NCBI RefSeq assembly: GCF_051020985.1
Contig: NC_135000.1
Span: 1,488,001-1,552,000 of the forward strand
Reading direction: 5' to 3'
Source of the DNA: Nomia melanderi
Lineage: Eukaryota > Arthropoda > Insecta > Hymenoptera > Halictidae
Length of the DNA stretch: 64,000 nucleotides
The notes under the pieces are model-generated. The model had not been told where the DNA came from. It ran no database searches and saw only the letters and a program-made list of their open reading frames with translations. The position numbers were made by a program, and so were the translations under genes. Shown here one piece after another: positions 43,030 through 54,361 of the stretch; positions within the stretch are counted from its first letter, which is position 1, and each line of letters starts with the position of its first letter.

Positions 43030-43665
43030 CGTCTTCATTCACTTCGTGTTCCTCGTAATCAGGCGTAATCCTTGAATGCATAACCTTTCGATGAAGTCAG
43101 TGAGCATCCGAGCAGTTCCATCTAAATGCCAGAGGAGTAACATCACGACGCGCTCATTGATCTTAGGGACGGTGTCGGTCGCGCGCGAGATGGAAATGCT
43201 TCGCGGAGAAAAAAGCCAAGGATACGTTCTTATTCCTTGACTCGGCGTGGTCGACGTACTCGCATCTCTTGCCCGCAGCTGTATTCTTTCTCCTCGTTCA
43301 TAAAAGGTGCATGTTGTTTCTGTTTTATCCCGCGGTGCAGTCGCTTTTTCCCCGATTTCTACGCGAGATGGAAATAATCGAAACTTTCTGGCTGCATAAT
43401 TAAATAGCGAACGGTCGATCGTTGGGGATAGATAGAGTTTTTGTCGAGATTTTCTCTTTCTATGAGCATCCCGGCAGGGGAAAACGTTGCCTTTAAGGAC
43501 GAATTTATGCATTCTTCGTGCTCGATGATCTGGCGATTTATGCTGCTCGAGGAGAGGAAAGATCAGCGTCTTCCGTGGTTTACAGTGGATCGTAGTTCGC
43601 GGCTAAATTATCGTAGCTCTCCGTTGGTAAGGATGCGCTGGCATAGATATAATGGGAATATTTGT
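43030..43665. other. GC-rich island 13 with a 157-codon minus frame
   Basis: The minus-strand frame 43039-43512 is the longest in the window (157 codons; R- and S-rich, no motif I recognise). A 75-codon frame on the plus strand overlaps it. Length alone in GC-rich DNA does not establish a gene. Confidence 0.4.
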
Positions 43666-44424
43666 TAGGTATGTTTAATTATGTTTATTAATTGTTTTGA
43701 TTGAGTTATTAACACGCCTTCTCGTTTTGACTGATTTTAGTGATATGAATAAGCGATTATAATAACTACAGATTCGAATGATAAAAAGGACGATCTATTT
43801 CATGGAATTCTCTGTTGGCAATGAAAATTCTTCTGCAACAACATCGTATGGTTAATGTATTACCATAGTGGCTATTAGGTCAGTTATAATTTATAATTAA
43901 TATGTTACTACAGTGAAGAATTGTTGTTGATAACTAGCGTGAAATTTATAAAATTGACACCAATTCAAATGTAGTAGACCGCCATAATTGTTTGACCGGT
44001 ACAGACATCTATTGCAAAATGATACAACTACAGACGGGTTTAAGAATCACAGCAGAAACTCGATTGGTACAAAGGTTAAAAATAAATTATTTTCATTGCA
44101 TTTTTTAAAGAAAAATTATGTTAGAAAAGAATATGATAATTATCTAAGATGCACGAGTAATGAACATAAAGGTAAAGTAATTATGATTTTGAATGTGTTG
44201 TTATATTAATTCTCCGATGACAGTGTTTGGGTCTGTTTTGATCAAAATTTTCGACAATGGTATTCGGAGGGTCCTAAAACTACCGATGAATGGATTCAGA
44301 ACGATATATTTTTCAATGACGTTCAGTAAATATTATTTAATGTTTCTCTCGTGAAATTAAAGCGTAAGGATTGTACTTTAAGAATCTATCGTTGAATCTA
44401 TCGAAGAAAAATTACGCTACACGC
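43666..44424. other. AT-rich DNA, no gene seen
   Basis: No supported element. The 73-codon frame 43988-44209 is lysine- and asparagine-rich, without recognisable domain. Confidence 0.35.
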
Positions 44425-44692
44425 TTAACACGTTCGCTACCAGCGCTTATTTCGGTGACGGTCTCCTCAATTATAATATTTTCTTCAATCCAATAAATCT
44501 CCTTAACCCTTTATGGGCCAAATTTTTGTTCATTATTATAACAAAATCTATGCAGTACAAAATTAATAGATATCCACATATGAATACGAATTAACAATGT
44601 ATTCAATAGTTTCAATAATTAATTTCATTTTCATTATGTAAAATATAGGATTACGGCCGTCACAAATACGACACTAGTGGCGAACATGTTAA
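44425..44692. mobile_element. TTAA-D3 MITE with a nested AA element
   Basis: TTAACACGTTCGCTACCAGC to ACTAGTGGCGAACATGTTAA. An AA element (TTAACCCTTTATGGGCCAAA) begins at TTAA 44503 and matches 8671 for about 145 bp. Its right border is not clear. Confidence 0.7.
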
Positions 44693-45348
44693 AACGAGGG
44701 GTTTAGACTTTCAGATTTTTGTAGCTGTTACGATTCCAGCCTGTGACATGAAAATAACTTACCCTACAACCGTTGTTGGCCTATGAGATTGTGTTAAAAA
44801 AGTTTTAAAAAGTTGTATTTGTGATATTTTTTAAAATGAGTTTCTTGGAAGAAATTCCTTATCAACTACAGCAGAAAAATCAGTCAACAATATTTATACT
44901 AATGAAATTTATTCGTTAATTTCCTTGCAACACATTAACTAGATTAATTAACATTAACATGTCATCAGAGACAACGTATTTCTATGTTCTAAAATTGAGA
45001 ACGATATAAAAATTTAGGATTCATTTGTTACTGTTTAATAATTTATTATCAAAATGAAACTGTTGTAGTTTTATGTTTAGTTAGTTCTGCAACTGATTGT
45101 TGAATCCGCATAGAGTTCGCTAGTGCAATTTGCTATTTTTAAGGGTGTCGATATCTTTGTGTACCAGTCGGTAATGCAGAGAACTAACATTATGCATTTG
45201 ACACGAAAACGAAAAATAGTTTATTGTGAAATGTAGTTATAGTGTAGTAATTATAGACAGAAATAACACGGTTTGTAATACTCCTTTAAATATTCTTTTT
45301 AAGATATTTATAATTATTAAAAATTGATTCTTTATTTATAAATAATCC

Positions 45349-45350
<2 letters not shown>
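44693..45350. other. AT-rich DNA, no gene seen
   Basis: No supported feature. Confidence 0.35.
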
Positions 45351-45446
<96 letters not shown>

Positions 45447-45461
45447 CTTATATATATATAG
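45351..45461. repeat. Compound (AT)n(AG)n microsatellite
   Basis: About 44 bp of AT repeats, then about 53 bp of AG repeats, then a short TATATA run. On the minus strand it follows the last readable codons of the transposase relic. Confidence 0.98.
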
Positions 45462-46600
45462 GAAAAAGTTCACAAAATACAGTGATGCTTGCATAAATTC
45501 CACTGCACCATCCCTACTCTTCCTCCAGTACTCACTGTCTCGAGTTCAGTGTAACGTGATCCCAAGTAGCAGGAACAGAAAATAAATACAATGAGCAGAA
45601 ACGGCATAGACACAGTTCGTCGAACATCGAGGGTCAAGGATCGAGACTTCAAAGCAACACCGCACGCGTTAAATATAGACATGCAATGAAGAAAATTTCA
45701 AATGCAATAATTTTAACCCGACCTTCTCAATCCGATGGAGTGTCAAGATCCTTCTGATTAAAATGAGCCCAAACACGACGTAAATTGGTTTAGTTTTACC
45801 GATTTAGTGGAAACGAACCCTTAATTTCATTAGTTATGTTAAAGTAGTAAAACTAGTCAGATTTCCATCGTGTTTGGACTCATTTTAATCACCACAATCT
45901 CAGAAATTCACTGGCATTATATTTGAGAAGGTAAGGTTAAAATGTCTGCGATTGAAAGTTTCTTCATTGCATGTATGTGTTGAGGCGTGTAGCGTCACTT
46001 TGAAGTCTCGCATCTCCACCCTCGATTTTCGGTGGACTGTGTCTACACTGTTTCCATTCGCTATATCCTCACTATTTCCGGAAGCAAATAATTTTCTTCT
46101 TTTTTTTCTGCTCGGATAAATTTCCTGCTGGGACCCGAAATTGTAGAATTTAAGCGAGCAGTACTGTAACCCTTTACCATTTTCGCAGTGTGCATTGCAG
46201 TATTATCATACTGAAAAACAAATTTATTTCCAGCAATTCTTGTAGCATATGTATGTATCTGTTGACCAATCAATTCTACATACATGTCGCTATTCATTCT
46301 TCTCCTAATAAACCTTATTCCCATTTTTTTGGGTAGTCAATACGGACCTATATCATTACGTTTCCGCCTCCTATTTGACAACTCAAGTTGTGTTATTCTT
46401 TTCTTAAGTCATGATAGTACAAATTGAAACCATCAGGTCAATCTAGATTACAATTTTATTCGTTTGTGATCGCATTTCGCCAGTTTTCCCTCATACGTAT
46501 ATACTTTTCTGCAAACTGTAAACGTTTTATTTGATGTTCTTTGGCTTCGTTTGGGTGCTGTGAGCAGTGCCCCGGTAGTGGTGCCCGCTCGGATCTTATT
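45462..46600 (-). pseudogene. Tc1-like transposase relic, interrupted
   Basis: On the minus strand, upstream of MITE Q (46600 down to 46169), the translation reads, with several in-frame stops, RLQFAEKYIRMRENWRN, then PDGFNLYYHDLRKE, then a GGG-NVMI stretch, then MNSDMYVELIGQQ and FQYDNTAMHTAKMVK. This order (EKYI-W-N, PDG-YY-HDLRK, GGG-VM, MNS-Y--L, FQ-DNA--HTA) is that of the Tc1/mariner catalytic domain, with the second aspartate in FQYDN. The frame enters Q at a TA and resumes beyond it near 45477 as YFVNFF before an AT/AG microsatellite. The first catalytic aspartate region is unclear, and the DNA-binding N-terminus and DPE/DNP end are not found. Dead. Confidence 0.85.
45478..46168. mobile_element. 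Tc1/mariner-type MITE Q, complete foldback
   Basis: 691 bp flanked by TA. Ends TACAGTGATGCTTGC and the complement of TACAGTACTGCTCGC. Arms of about 210-240 bp are inverted copies. An inner inverted pair (ATTAAAATGAGCCCAAACAC at 45761 and its complement near 45891) continues the fold. Half copy at 13671. Inserted in the transposase relic. Confidence 0.85.
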
Positions 46601-47045
46601 GTTATTTCGTTGGAAGCTTGGAACTACTTATCGACTACGCAGTGGTACATAGGGAGCTAACTTATCAACCACACGATGGTACTTAGGGACCTGACTTATT
46701 GACTATCCAAACGTCCGCAGAGTAACACTATCCTATACCACGTCTGTGCCATCGTGAATTGGTGCTTATCCTCTAACGGCGATGTAGAGAACGACACTGA
46801 AATGGTAAAATGCCTTTACACCAAATTTTCTGTCCTATCTTCAGAATTGCCAAATATCCTTCTCGTAGATATTTCTACAACGCAAAATAAAGCTACAAGT
46901 AGAATATTAGTCGAATCAAAACATAACAGTTCCCGAAGTTACAGAGAGTGACATTTAAATGGTAAAATACTCGTTTGAAAAATTATAAATTTTAATCTTC
47001 GTATCGCCAAAATCTATCTCGCAAACATTGTTTCTATTTCAAAGA
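46601..47045. other. No gene seen
   Basis: No supported element. ACTTATCGACTACGCAGTGG (46627) and ACTTATCAACCACACGATGG (46661) with a third weaker unit form a short tandem of about 34 bp. Confidence 0.4.
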
Positions 47046-47470
47046 GACCTATGTGCAAAGTTTCAGCCTCATGGAATTTATCAGGTTTTCGAAAGTACAG
47101 CTACGGTGCTTCCGAAGAAGGTGCGCGTGTGAAGGAACGCGACTCGAGCGGTATCAAGCCGGAATTACCCGGTCCAGAAACGTCCAGGTTCTAGCCGCCG
47201 TTAAATGTGTTATTTCTTGCGACCGGTCGGGCCCAGGCTATTCCCGCATGAAAGCAACAATGAGAGAGGATCGTCAAAACGATGGGATGAGAGGTCCGAG
47301 ACCGGTGATTTTGTCCTGTTCCTCGAGCATCGATGATGCTGGGGCCCTAAGTCGAACAGCCGTGCCTTGCCAGCACACGGCCCGCCTTGGGCCATCCTCT
47401 TCCGCGTTTCGCGTCGCCGGAAAAGGAAAAATCCGCGGCGACCAGGCGATCTGCTAGTTATGTTGCGAAC
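47046..47470. other. GC-rich island 14
   Basis: GC-rich, with a 134-codon plus-strand frame (47053-47457) lacking recognisable motifs, and a 61-codon minus frame. Confidence 0.4.
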
Positions 47471-47732
47471 CGTGTGCTGTTCGCGATTGAACAGATTGCA
47501 GTAGTTTGGTAGACTTGGGAGGTTAAATGATAAATGTCGCAGGCGTTGCTTCTAAATTGCCGATTTAATCTCGTAGAGCTTTGAACTGGGTGACTTTATG
47601 TCGATCGTAAGAGAGTCAGCTCTGGTTTGGGTCTTAGATTCAACTGAGGCTTAACTTTTAGGGCTACTATCCAATTTGAACTGTAAACGAAGATGTGCTC
47701 AAAAGACACTCGATTCTGCTTTGAAACTATGC

Positions 47733-47948
47733 TTAACACTAGAAGTACCGGACACGTGAACTGATTTTTAAAATGGTTTTTATAAAATTTATGAACGCAC
47801 AGTTGTTAAGATTTCAATTGGCGTGTGTTTCAGGTATTACAGCATCAGTTTCTTTAATAGTTTATCAAAAACGTGTCTGTAACTTTCCAGTCATTGAAAG
47901 AGAAGAAATCTGGAATTATTTTAACTCATCTGGTAGTTCTAGTGTTAA
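47733..47948 (-). mobile_element. TTAA-B MITE, complete
   Basis: 216 bp, TTAACACTAGAAGTACCGGA to CATCTGGTAGTTCTAGTGTTAA in inverted form. The interior is like 39234 but diverged and about 9 bp shorter. Confidence 0.9.
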
Positions 47949-48682
47949 AGTTTCTACGCGGTGTGATACATGTTGCTGATACATGCATCGATATCTAGGT
48001 TTCATGATGCATGCTTCAACGTGTACAAATCGGTGCCGGTGAATCGGTGTCAGTGCAGCTTGTATCCGATGCAAGAATTAGAATGGTCCAATATTTGGTG
48101 GTCTTATTTTTCGAGATGATCGCAGATTTTATTATTTTATTCAAAGTAAGAGTCGGAAGCGATGACACCTTCAAATTCTTCGCGATCGCGTAATAAACTG
48201 GAAACAGTCGAAGCTGTAAAAGTATTTTAAACTAACTATTATGCTTATAAAGTTTTTTCATTCTACGTAATTGTAACTAAGAATTACAACGAAAACTACT
48301 TGTGGTGCAAAACAACAACTACAAATGACAACATTCCACTTGACTGATAACTACTTTGACTTTTCAACTACGACTGCGTTTCAGACAATAACCGAACGAC
48401 TGACCTTTTCACTCCTTACTTCTTTCTTTCCCATTTTACTACTCCCCCAAGATGAAGTATTCTTTGCAAATTTTTTACACTTTTACTAATATAAATAAAA
48501 TACACCTCATTCGCATAGCCATAATACTTTCTGAAGCAAGTAACAGTTCCGTGAACTTCTCGATTATACCTCGTATTCTAAAGTATATTACACATACGTT
48601 CGACAAAACAATTTTACTATTCAGAATTGAACAAAAAAGGAAAAAGATTCGTCGGATTTACATCTTTCACGGCGCTGGACTC
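47949..48682. other. AT-rich DNA, no gene seen
   Basis: No supported element. The 60- and 86-codon frames are unrecognised. Confidence 0.35.
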
Positions 48683-48782
48683 TCGAAGGCAAACTGCACG
48701 ATCACCGCGTAATGAGCTAGGACCATATGCAGTTATTAGAGAGCTTGTTCGATCCCGAAAGATATGTCCTGCCAGGTTAAGT
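48683..48782 (+). repeat. GC-richer 98-bp repeat, copy 1
   Basis: TCACCGCGTAATGAGCTAGG, ACCATATGCAGTTATTAGAG and ATGTCCTGCCAGGTTAAG recur at 50451-50551 at about 85 percent identity. Both copies have stops in all frames. It lies 64 bp before a family M MITE; the other copy lies just after an M fragment. Confidence 0.8.
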
Positions 48783-48845
48783 TATCCTAAACAATTTTGT
48801 AGATGGATTTCAGGGTAGCTACAAATCAATCCAAATTTGTTCTCT

Positions 48846-49094
48846 TTAACTAGTTAACTGTGGAATTTAATTCGAAAAATCTCTCAGTGCGCGCGCAATC
48901 AAATCAAATAATAAAGTGTTACTCGTCAGACGCAGAACAGATGCATCTATAGTAAATTCTAAGAGAAACTAAAGCAAAACGAAGGAAAATTACACATTTA
49001 TCTGAAAAAATGAATAATTTATCGTTGAAGAAATTAGTACCATTTTGCGTTTTGAGATGACGTGTATACTCGTCGAACGCAATTAGCTGGTTAA
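48846..49094 (-). mobile_element. TTAA-M MITE, complete
   Basis: 249 bp, TTAACTAGTTAACTGTGG to AACGCAATTAGCTGGTTAA. Near-palindrome GACGTGTATACTCGTC near the right end. Confidence 0.9.
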
Positions 49095-49306
49095 TACTAT
49101 TTACTGATGAGGCTACTTTTAACAACACTGCACGTGTTAACTTACATAACACACATTATTGGTCAATGTAAAATCCTCACTGGCTACGAGAAACTGACTA
49201 TCAAAGACGATGGTCCATTAATGTGCGACGTGGAATCATAGGGCAACAAATAATTGGGCCTTATTTCATTGACGGCAGTTTTACTGGTAAAAAACATGAT
49301 AGGTTC

Positions 49307-49528
49307 TTAACGATAGATTTACGGACACTTACTATACAGTTCGTTCGGTCATTCTTAGCAAAATTAATATTCGTTCATTTGAATCATAGAAATTAGAGGT
49401 TTAAAGTAAACAGTTAGGATATGTATTTGCGTAACTGCGTCAACCAAACTCGACCCAAATATTTACCAAATAGTGTTTGTAACATTCGATACGAGTCAAA
49501 TTGACTCGTTCAGTAAATCTAGTGTTAA
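49307..49528 (-). mobile_element. TTAA-A MITE, complete
   Basis: 222 bp, TTAACGATAGATTTACGGAC to CAGTAAATCTAGTGTTAA. Its palindrome ACGAGTCAA-A-TTGACTCGT (49491-49509) is perfect but has different arm bases from other A copies. Confidence 0.92.
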
Positions 49529-50355
49529 GAAATATATTATCAAATTTATTAGTAAACCTACCATTAAGAGTTCGTCAGATAATGTGGTATCATCACGACC
49601 AATGTTCAACACACCACGTTGGAAGGGTGAGAAACACTTGATGAAATATTCCCAAGTCAATGGACAGAACGCGGAGACACTACTTGCTGGTAGCATGAAG
49701 TCCAAATTTGACACCCCTTGTTCCGTCCTATACGGAACACCGTAATTAGAAATTCTCGAAGTTCAGTTTATGACATGAACGGGACAGACAGTTTATTTTA
49801 GTGCTTATCCTTCGTCAATATTTTAGAGTTTTAGTTTCTACAACTGGCATCTGTTCGTCGCGGTAGTAAAGTTTATCTTAGTTTTTTGGAATTTCATACA
49901 ATGGCTTTAGATTTTCATTTCATCCGTCTTAATAACCGAGTCGACCCGAAGGAAATATCCGCGTCCCATCGAAACTTCGAGAATTCCCCCATACTCGTAC
50001 TTTGCCCTGACCCCGCTCGGAGAAGGGGTGGTTAAAGGGCGTTAATTAGTTTTAAGAAATGACAAAGATGCGTTGATTGGAGAAATAGAAAAGAAGACTC
50101 AGCATACTCGACACGATACGAGCTGTCACTGTCGGGGACGAGGAGACAATTCATCACTTCCCACTAACCAGTGGTACAGTCAACTTCCCAGAATCCAGTG
50201 GGCCAGTCAGCTTTCACCACTTAGTGTGATAGTCACCTAAGATACAGTCCACTTAATACACATACGACACAGGACTTCACCGAACGAAGTTCCTCCGCGT
50301 CGTTCGATCGTCGCTAAAATAATTGACGACGCTGAGACGCACAAACACCCCTAGA
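49529..50355. other. No gene seen
   Basis: The tail of the 90-codon frame 49473-49745 (PRWKGEKHLMKYSQVNGQNAE) looks protein-like, but its start is in an A MITE and I recognise no family. A CCAGTGG(T/G)(A/C)CAGTCA short repeat occurs at 50167-50205. Confidence 0.35.
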
Positions 50356-50359
50356 TCTG

Positions 50360-50440
50360 TGAAAAAAATGAATAATTTATCGTCGAAAAAATTAGTACCA
50401 TTCTGCGTTTTAAGATGCCGCGTATACTTGTCGAACGCAG
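50360..50440 (-). mobile_element. TTAA-M MITE fragment
   Basis: GAATAATTTATCGTCGAAAA and GATGCCGCGTATACTTGTCG match 49005-49080. It is followed within 11 bp by the 98-bp repeat. Confidence 0.7.
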
Positions 50441-50450
50441 GAGTTTCGCT

Positions 50451-50551
50451 GCGGAAGGCCAGCTGTACGGTCACCGCGTAATGGGCCAGGACCATATGCA
50501 GTCGTTAGAGAGCTTGGCTGACCCCGCGAGATACGTCCTGCCACGTTAAGT
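50451..50551 (+). repeat. GC-richer 98-bp repeat, copy 2
   Basis: Same sequence as 48683-48782, with mostly transition differences. Confidence 0.8.
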
Positions 50552-51329
50552 GTGCGATTTAGAAGAGAGCCAGGATCCCGCGGAAAAATGCTAATGGAGA
50601 CGCCAGAGTCACCTTCGTTCGGTTATCAAAAGGTATACCCAGCGGTAAGGGACATGTCCGTGAGCGGCGAGCGGATAGAATCTAAACGGCCCTCGCGAAG
50701 AAGATGGCTCTTCCTCGAAAACCGGGGGAAAACCGAGGAAACCATCGCCTCGGCGCCCGGCGAAGCGAAACACTCGGGCACCAAGAAGAATATACTGATC
50801 GAGGAGGAAGTAAAGTTGCAGGCTTGCGCAAGATTCGACCGCGCATTTTCCAGCGCGCGTGTGTTGGGGCACGTCGACGTGGCCCGTATTATAGCAATTC
50901 AATAATAAATTGTAGAACGCTCGGTCGTCGCATTATGCGCCGGTAATCACAGTAATAAGCAGTTCTAAAAGTAACGTAAGTACGTTGTAGGTAGTAACGA
51001 GTGGAGCGGTAATCTCGGGGATGCCCCCTTATCCTCGTACTCCCAAGGGAATCCGAGGCTGGACGGCGCGGCGGGGAGGGAGCACGGAGAGAAGAAGGAT
51101 TCGCGAGAAGAAACGACGAGGAAGAGGCGACGAACCGCTGCGAGACTGTTCGGAAGAGGATAGCTAAAGCTGAGCCCATGGGCGTCATACGCGCCGCGAT
51201 CTAGAATCGGCATAATTTACAACTCTCGCCAGGAAATTGAGCCGACGCGAAAGTCGATGCTCGCGGGCTGCCTCCGCTTCCGGCAAGCGGATCACGGTCG
51301 ATCGATCAATCGCTGGCAGGGATTGAAGA
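50552..51329. other. GC-rich island 15
   Basis: The longest GC-rich island (about 780 bp). Frames of 117 (50552-50905 plus), 97 and 99 codons overlap on both strands. None is recognisable. Confidence 0.45.
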
Positions 51330-51423
51330 GGTTCCGAATATAACTGTTTGAAACTGTTCTGTGCTGGTTACGAGTGAAACGGTTATGAAGAATCGAAATA
51401 GAGCTGTGACTGTTATTGGGTAC
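51330..51423 (+). repeat. Repeat Y, copy 2
   Basis: GTTCCGAATATAACTGTTTG to GTGACTGTTATTGGGTAC. Inverted relative to 51838-51932, so the pair brackets an O-like element. Confidence 0.65.
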
Positions 51424-51424
51424 G

Positions 51425-51655
51425 CATGTCCCTTCATTTTCGAGGCACGCTTTTTTACGAGTATCCTTTTCACGCGTAAATTGTAAATCTGCGGTATTCT
51501 TTGTACGTTACATCAATTTACACGATCCAAATATAGGAACACTTGATAATATTTATTTTTGTCTTTTGAAATGTCCTTATTATTATTTTCTTTGGCTGTG
51601 TGAAATAAATATGTTTCTTGAACTTATACTAGCTTTTTAATATTTTTCAATGTTT
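51425..51655 (+). mobile_element. TA-flanked MITE O, diverged copy
   Basis: GTCCCTTCATTTTCGAGGCA, then TGAAATGTCCTTATTATTA and GAAATAAATATG...GAACTTATACTAG match 6860-7080 in order. The right end is lost. Confidence 0.55.
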
Positions 51656-51769
51656 TGTTTTCTGTTGCATTGATAGTGTAAAATTGTTGTTGTTGGTATT
51701 ATTATTCGGTTTTACACTTTTTTGAAAACCGAAATATGACAGTTACAGAATCGATGTAAAACAGGTATG

Positions 51770-51837
51770 ATATATAGTATATAATATATAATACCGGTAT
51801 AATATACAGTATATAATATATATACATATATACAACA
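51770..51837. repeat. TA-rich low-complexity tract
   Basis: TATATAGTATATAATATA-type repeats around ACCGGTATAATATACAG. Confidence 0.8.
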
Positions 51838-51932
51838 TACCTAATAACAGTTACGACTTTATTTTTGTTCTCCATAACTGTTTCAAGAACCATAACCAAC
51901 AACATGACTGTTTCCAACCCCCGTTCCCTGAA
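51838..51932 (-). repeat. Repeat Y, copy 3 (inverted)
   Basis: The reverse complement gives GAAACAGTTATGGAGAACAA and GTAACTGTTATTAGGTA, matching copies 1 and 2. A CCCGTTCCCTGAAAGCAGTT stretch follows. Confidence 0.6.
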
Positions 51933-52435
51933 AGCAGTTCTGCTCGGGAATCCCGCCCCGTGACAATTTTTAGATTCTCTTCTTGAACAGTGTTTACTAT
52001 TATCATTTGCCGGATTTTTAGTGGTATGAAGTCGACTTTAGGTCGATAATCAAATGTACATTTGGCAAAGAAAACAGAGTTGTGGAGTGGTCACGCGATT
52101 AACTCGTATTCTTCTATATTTATTAAAATATGTCGCGATTATGTATCTCTTTCTCCCTTTAACACGATTCAACAAGGTAAATTACTCTTTTATGAAATTT
52201 CACGATATATTGTATTAAAGTTTGTGTATGGTAACGTAATTATGTTGAATAGTGTACGGCAACCATGAATTCTAATCTTAACGGAAGCTGAAATCATTTG
52301 AATAAAAATGAAATTTTTCGAAGGTTCTTAAAGATAATCCTCCGAAAAGTTGGAAATTGGAGAGGAATCTGCAAACTATGAGTTCGTATGTTTATCTTGG
52401 TCATGTGACCTTGTAAATTTTTGTTCAATTTTTAT
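51933..52435. other. AT-rich DNA, no gene seen
   Basis: No supported feature. The 68-codon frame 52062-52268 is unrecognised. Confidence 0.35.
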
Positions 52436-52760
52436 ACAGGGTGTTTAGAAATTATGTCGCACGATTGAAAGGGCGTACGCAGCTCACTGAACTGGGTGAA
52501 AATCTCTAGTGAACATTGGTCGAAATCTCAATGGTGTAGGAAACAAAAATAGGTTTCGTTTTAAGGAAAATGTATTGCCATCGAATCGAGAACACCGAAT
52601 TATCTCGAAAAATATCAGTGATACGAACAAGTATGCTAGACAAAGGTTATAGGGTGTGAACTGCTACATATTACGGCGGGAGCTATTTGACCGTTAGGTG
52701 ACCGCGAAATGTCTTGCAAAGGTCGCGTTAAAATTCTTCAATAGAACTCTATAGTTTCTG
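52436..52760 (+). mobile_element. Repeat R, partial copy
   Basis: Starts ACAGGGTGTTTAGAAATTA. TAGGTTTCGTTTTAAGGAAA loosely matches the 5978 copy. Right end not defined. Confidence 0.35.
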
Positions 52761-53083
52761 CTCCATATTTTTAAAGCTGGCGTTCAGACCCTTTAGAAAT
52801 TAAATGTTTCATGTAAGCCGCTGTGAAGATATCAGCATCCAAAGTTGACGGTTCGCTGGTAGTGATGGAAAAAAAGGATTACCCGTCAGGGATTTCTACC
52901 TAAATGTAAAATATCGGTACTTATTTCGGTTTTCGGTATTATATCGGTTTTGATACAATTTTTTCAATTTTATACCGGTATTAACACATTTGCGACGAGA
53001 GACATATTTTTACGTCATTTTAAAATTGGTGCATCACGTCACATCAGATGGGAATCAGTTTTCAGTTTCTAAATTATGTTTAT

Positions 53084-53237
53084 TTAACACTAAGACTACC
53101 AGACAGGTAAAAATGACGCATTCCTGCAATACGCAAAGTGAATTGTAAATCAATTAAAGTCTTAATAGATGTATTTTGAAGTTCCTGTAGAGAAATTGCA
53201 AACAGTTGATTTAATTGCTCGATAGTTTTAGTGGTAA
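53084..53237 (+). mobile_element. TTAA-B2 MITE, short form
   Basis: 154 bp, TTAACACTAAGACTACCAGA to GATAGTTTTAGTGGTAA. GGTAAAAATGAC lies in the palindrome position. Matches part of 11626-11853 inverted. Its right end overlaps the start of a D element. Confidence 0.85.
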
Positions 53238-53481
53238 CACGTTGAATGCCATGGGGGTCACCTGTGACTCCCGACCAAGTCGAATGACAGTATAGTTCAC
53301 CCAATTAAACGATGGTTATCTGATAACATTTCTATATTACAAATAATGCTACCTAATGCGGTGACATTCAGCTAAATCGACGTGCAATAATAATAACACA
53401 ATTCAATCAAATTGTTGAATATTAAATTTTTCCATATTGTATACTTTGTTCTGTACAGTCGTGCGGAATTAAATGCGTTAA
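53234..53481 (+). mobile_element. TTAA-D MITE, complete
   Basis: 248 bp, GTAACACGTTGAATGCCATG to GCGGAATTAAATGCGTTAA. Palindrome GTCACCTGTGAC at 53257-53268. Serves as the empty-site reference for the G insertion at 14756. Confidence 0.88.
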
Positions 53482-53864
53482 TAAACACGTGAACAGTGCA
53501 TAAACAAGTAAACAACAATATCATAACAAGTAAATAACATCCAAAGAGTAATATTGCTGAATATGGTTTAATATTCATTAATGTTAATTCATCATTCATT
53601 TTAACCGTATTGAAAAAAATTATCAGTATCGTTATTTATATATAAATTATGTTAACGTAAATTAATGTAAATTGTATGTATTCGTAAATTCATCATATTG
53701 ATTTTCTAAAAAGAAAAATATTTATTGAATATAAGCATCGTACTGAGGATTAATGCTTCTTATATTCATGTACCTACAAATAACAAAACCTTGTCGTACA
53801 AATTTTTGGAAATAATATGCAACATTCAGTTAAATGTTTTGTCTGACTATCGCCCACCACGAAG

Positions 53865-54114
53865 TTAACCCCTTGCCTTACAATAACATGAAAGATTCGT
53901 GGTGAAAATTTTAAACAGAATTTAACAAACATAAATATCACTCAATGATTGTGACCTCTAATTAAATGTTATTCACCTGTTATCGATTATTATATTTCAA
54001 AGAAAATATAGGCATAGAGTATACCTAAAATTGGTCTCTTTTTTAACAAATTATTAATAGCAAGGTAGTTGTGTCGATCATAGTTGAAAAATAAATCATA
54101 GAGTGACGGGTTAA
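53865..54114 (+). mobile_element. TTAA-E MITE, complete, uninterrupted
   Basis: 250 bp, TTAACCCCTTGCCTTACAAT to AGAGTGACGGGTTAA. AATTATTAATAGCAAGG (TTAA 54054-54057) is the empty equivalent of the C insertion site at 15264-15503. Confidence 0.94.
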
Positions 54115-54361
54115 TACTACTTGGGTTGCTCCAAAACTTTCAGGAAAGTATGAGAAAAGTCACAAATAAGTTTAAATGAATGGTTTTATTGTTTTTTAAA
54201 ATATTCTTCTGCAACAATAGTATATTCTGTTATGTCAGTGTAACCTAACCTCAGAAATGTGAGGCTTTACAAAAATAACAAGCGGATAGAAATGGCGGAT
54301 TCCCGAAACTTTTGCACCTACATACGTATTTCGGTTTTAACTTCCAGGCCTAATACCGATA

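Noticed and set aside
43039..43512. 157-codon minus-strand frame
   Set aside because: Longest frame in the window but within a GC-rich island. No motif, no splice context and no second exon that I can see.
46173..46200. Apparent TTAA-type end (AACCCTTTACCATTTTC)
   Set aside because: It is the reverse strand of the transposase codons flanking MITE Q (the AKMVKG segment), so the resemblance is accidental.
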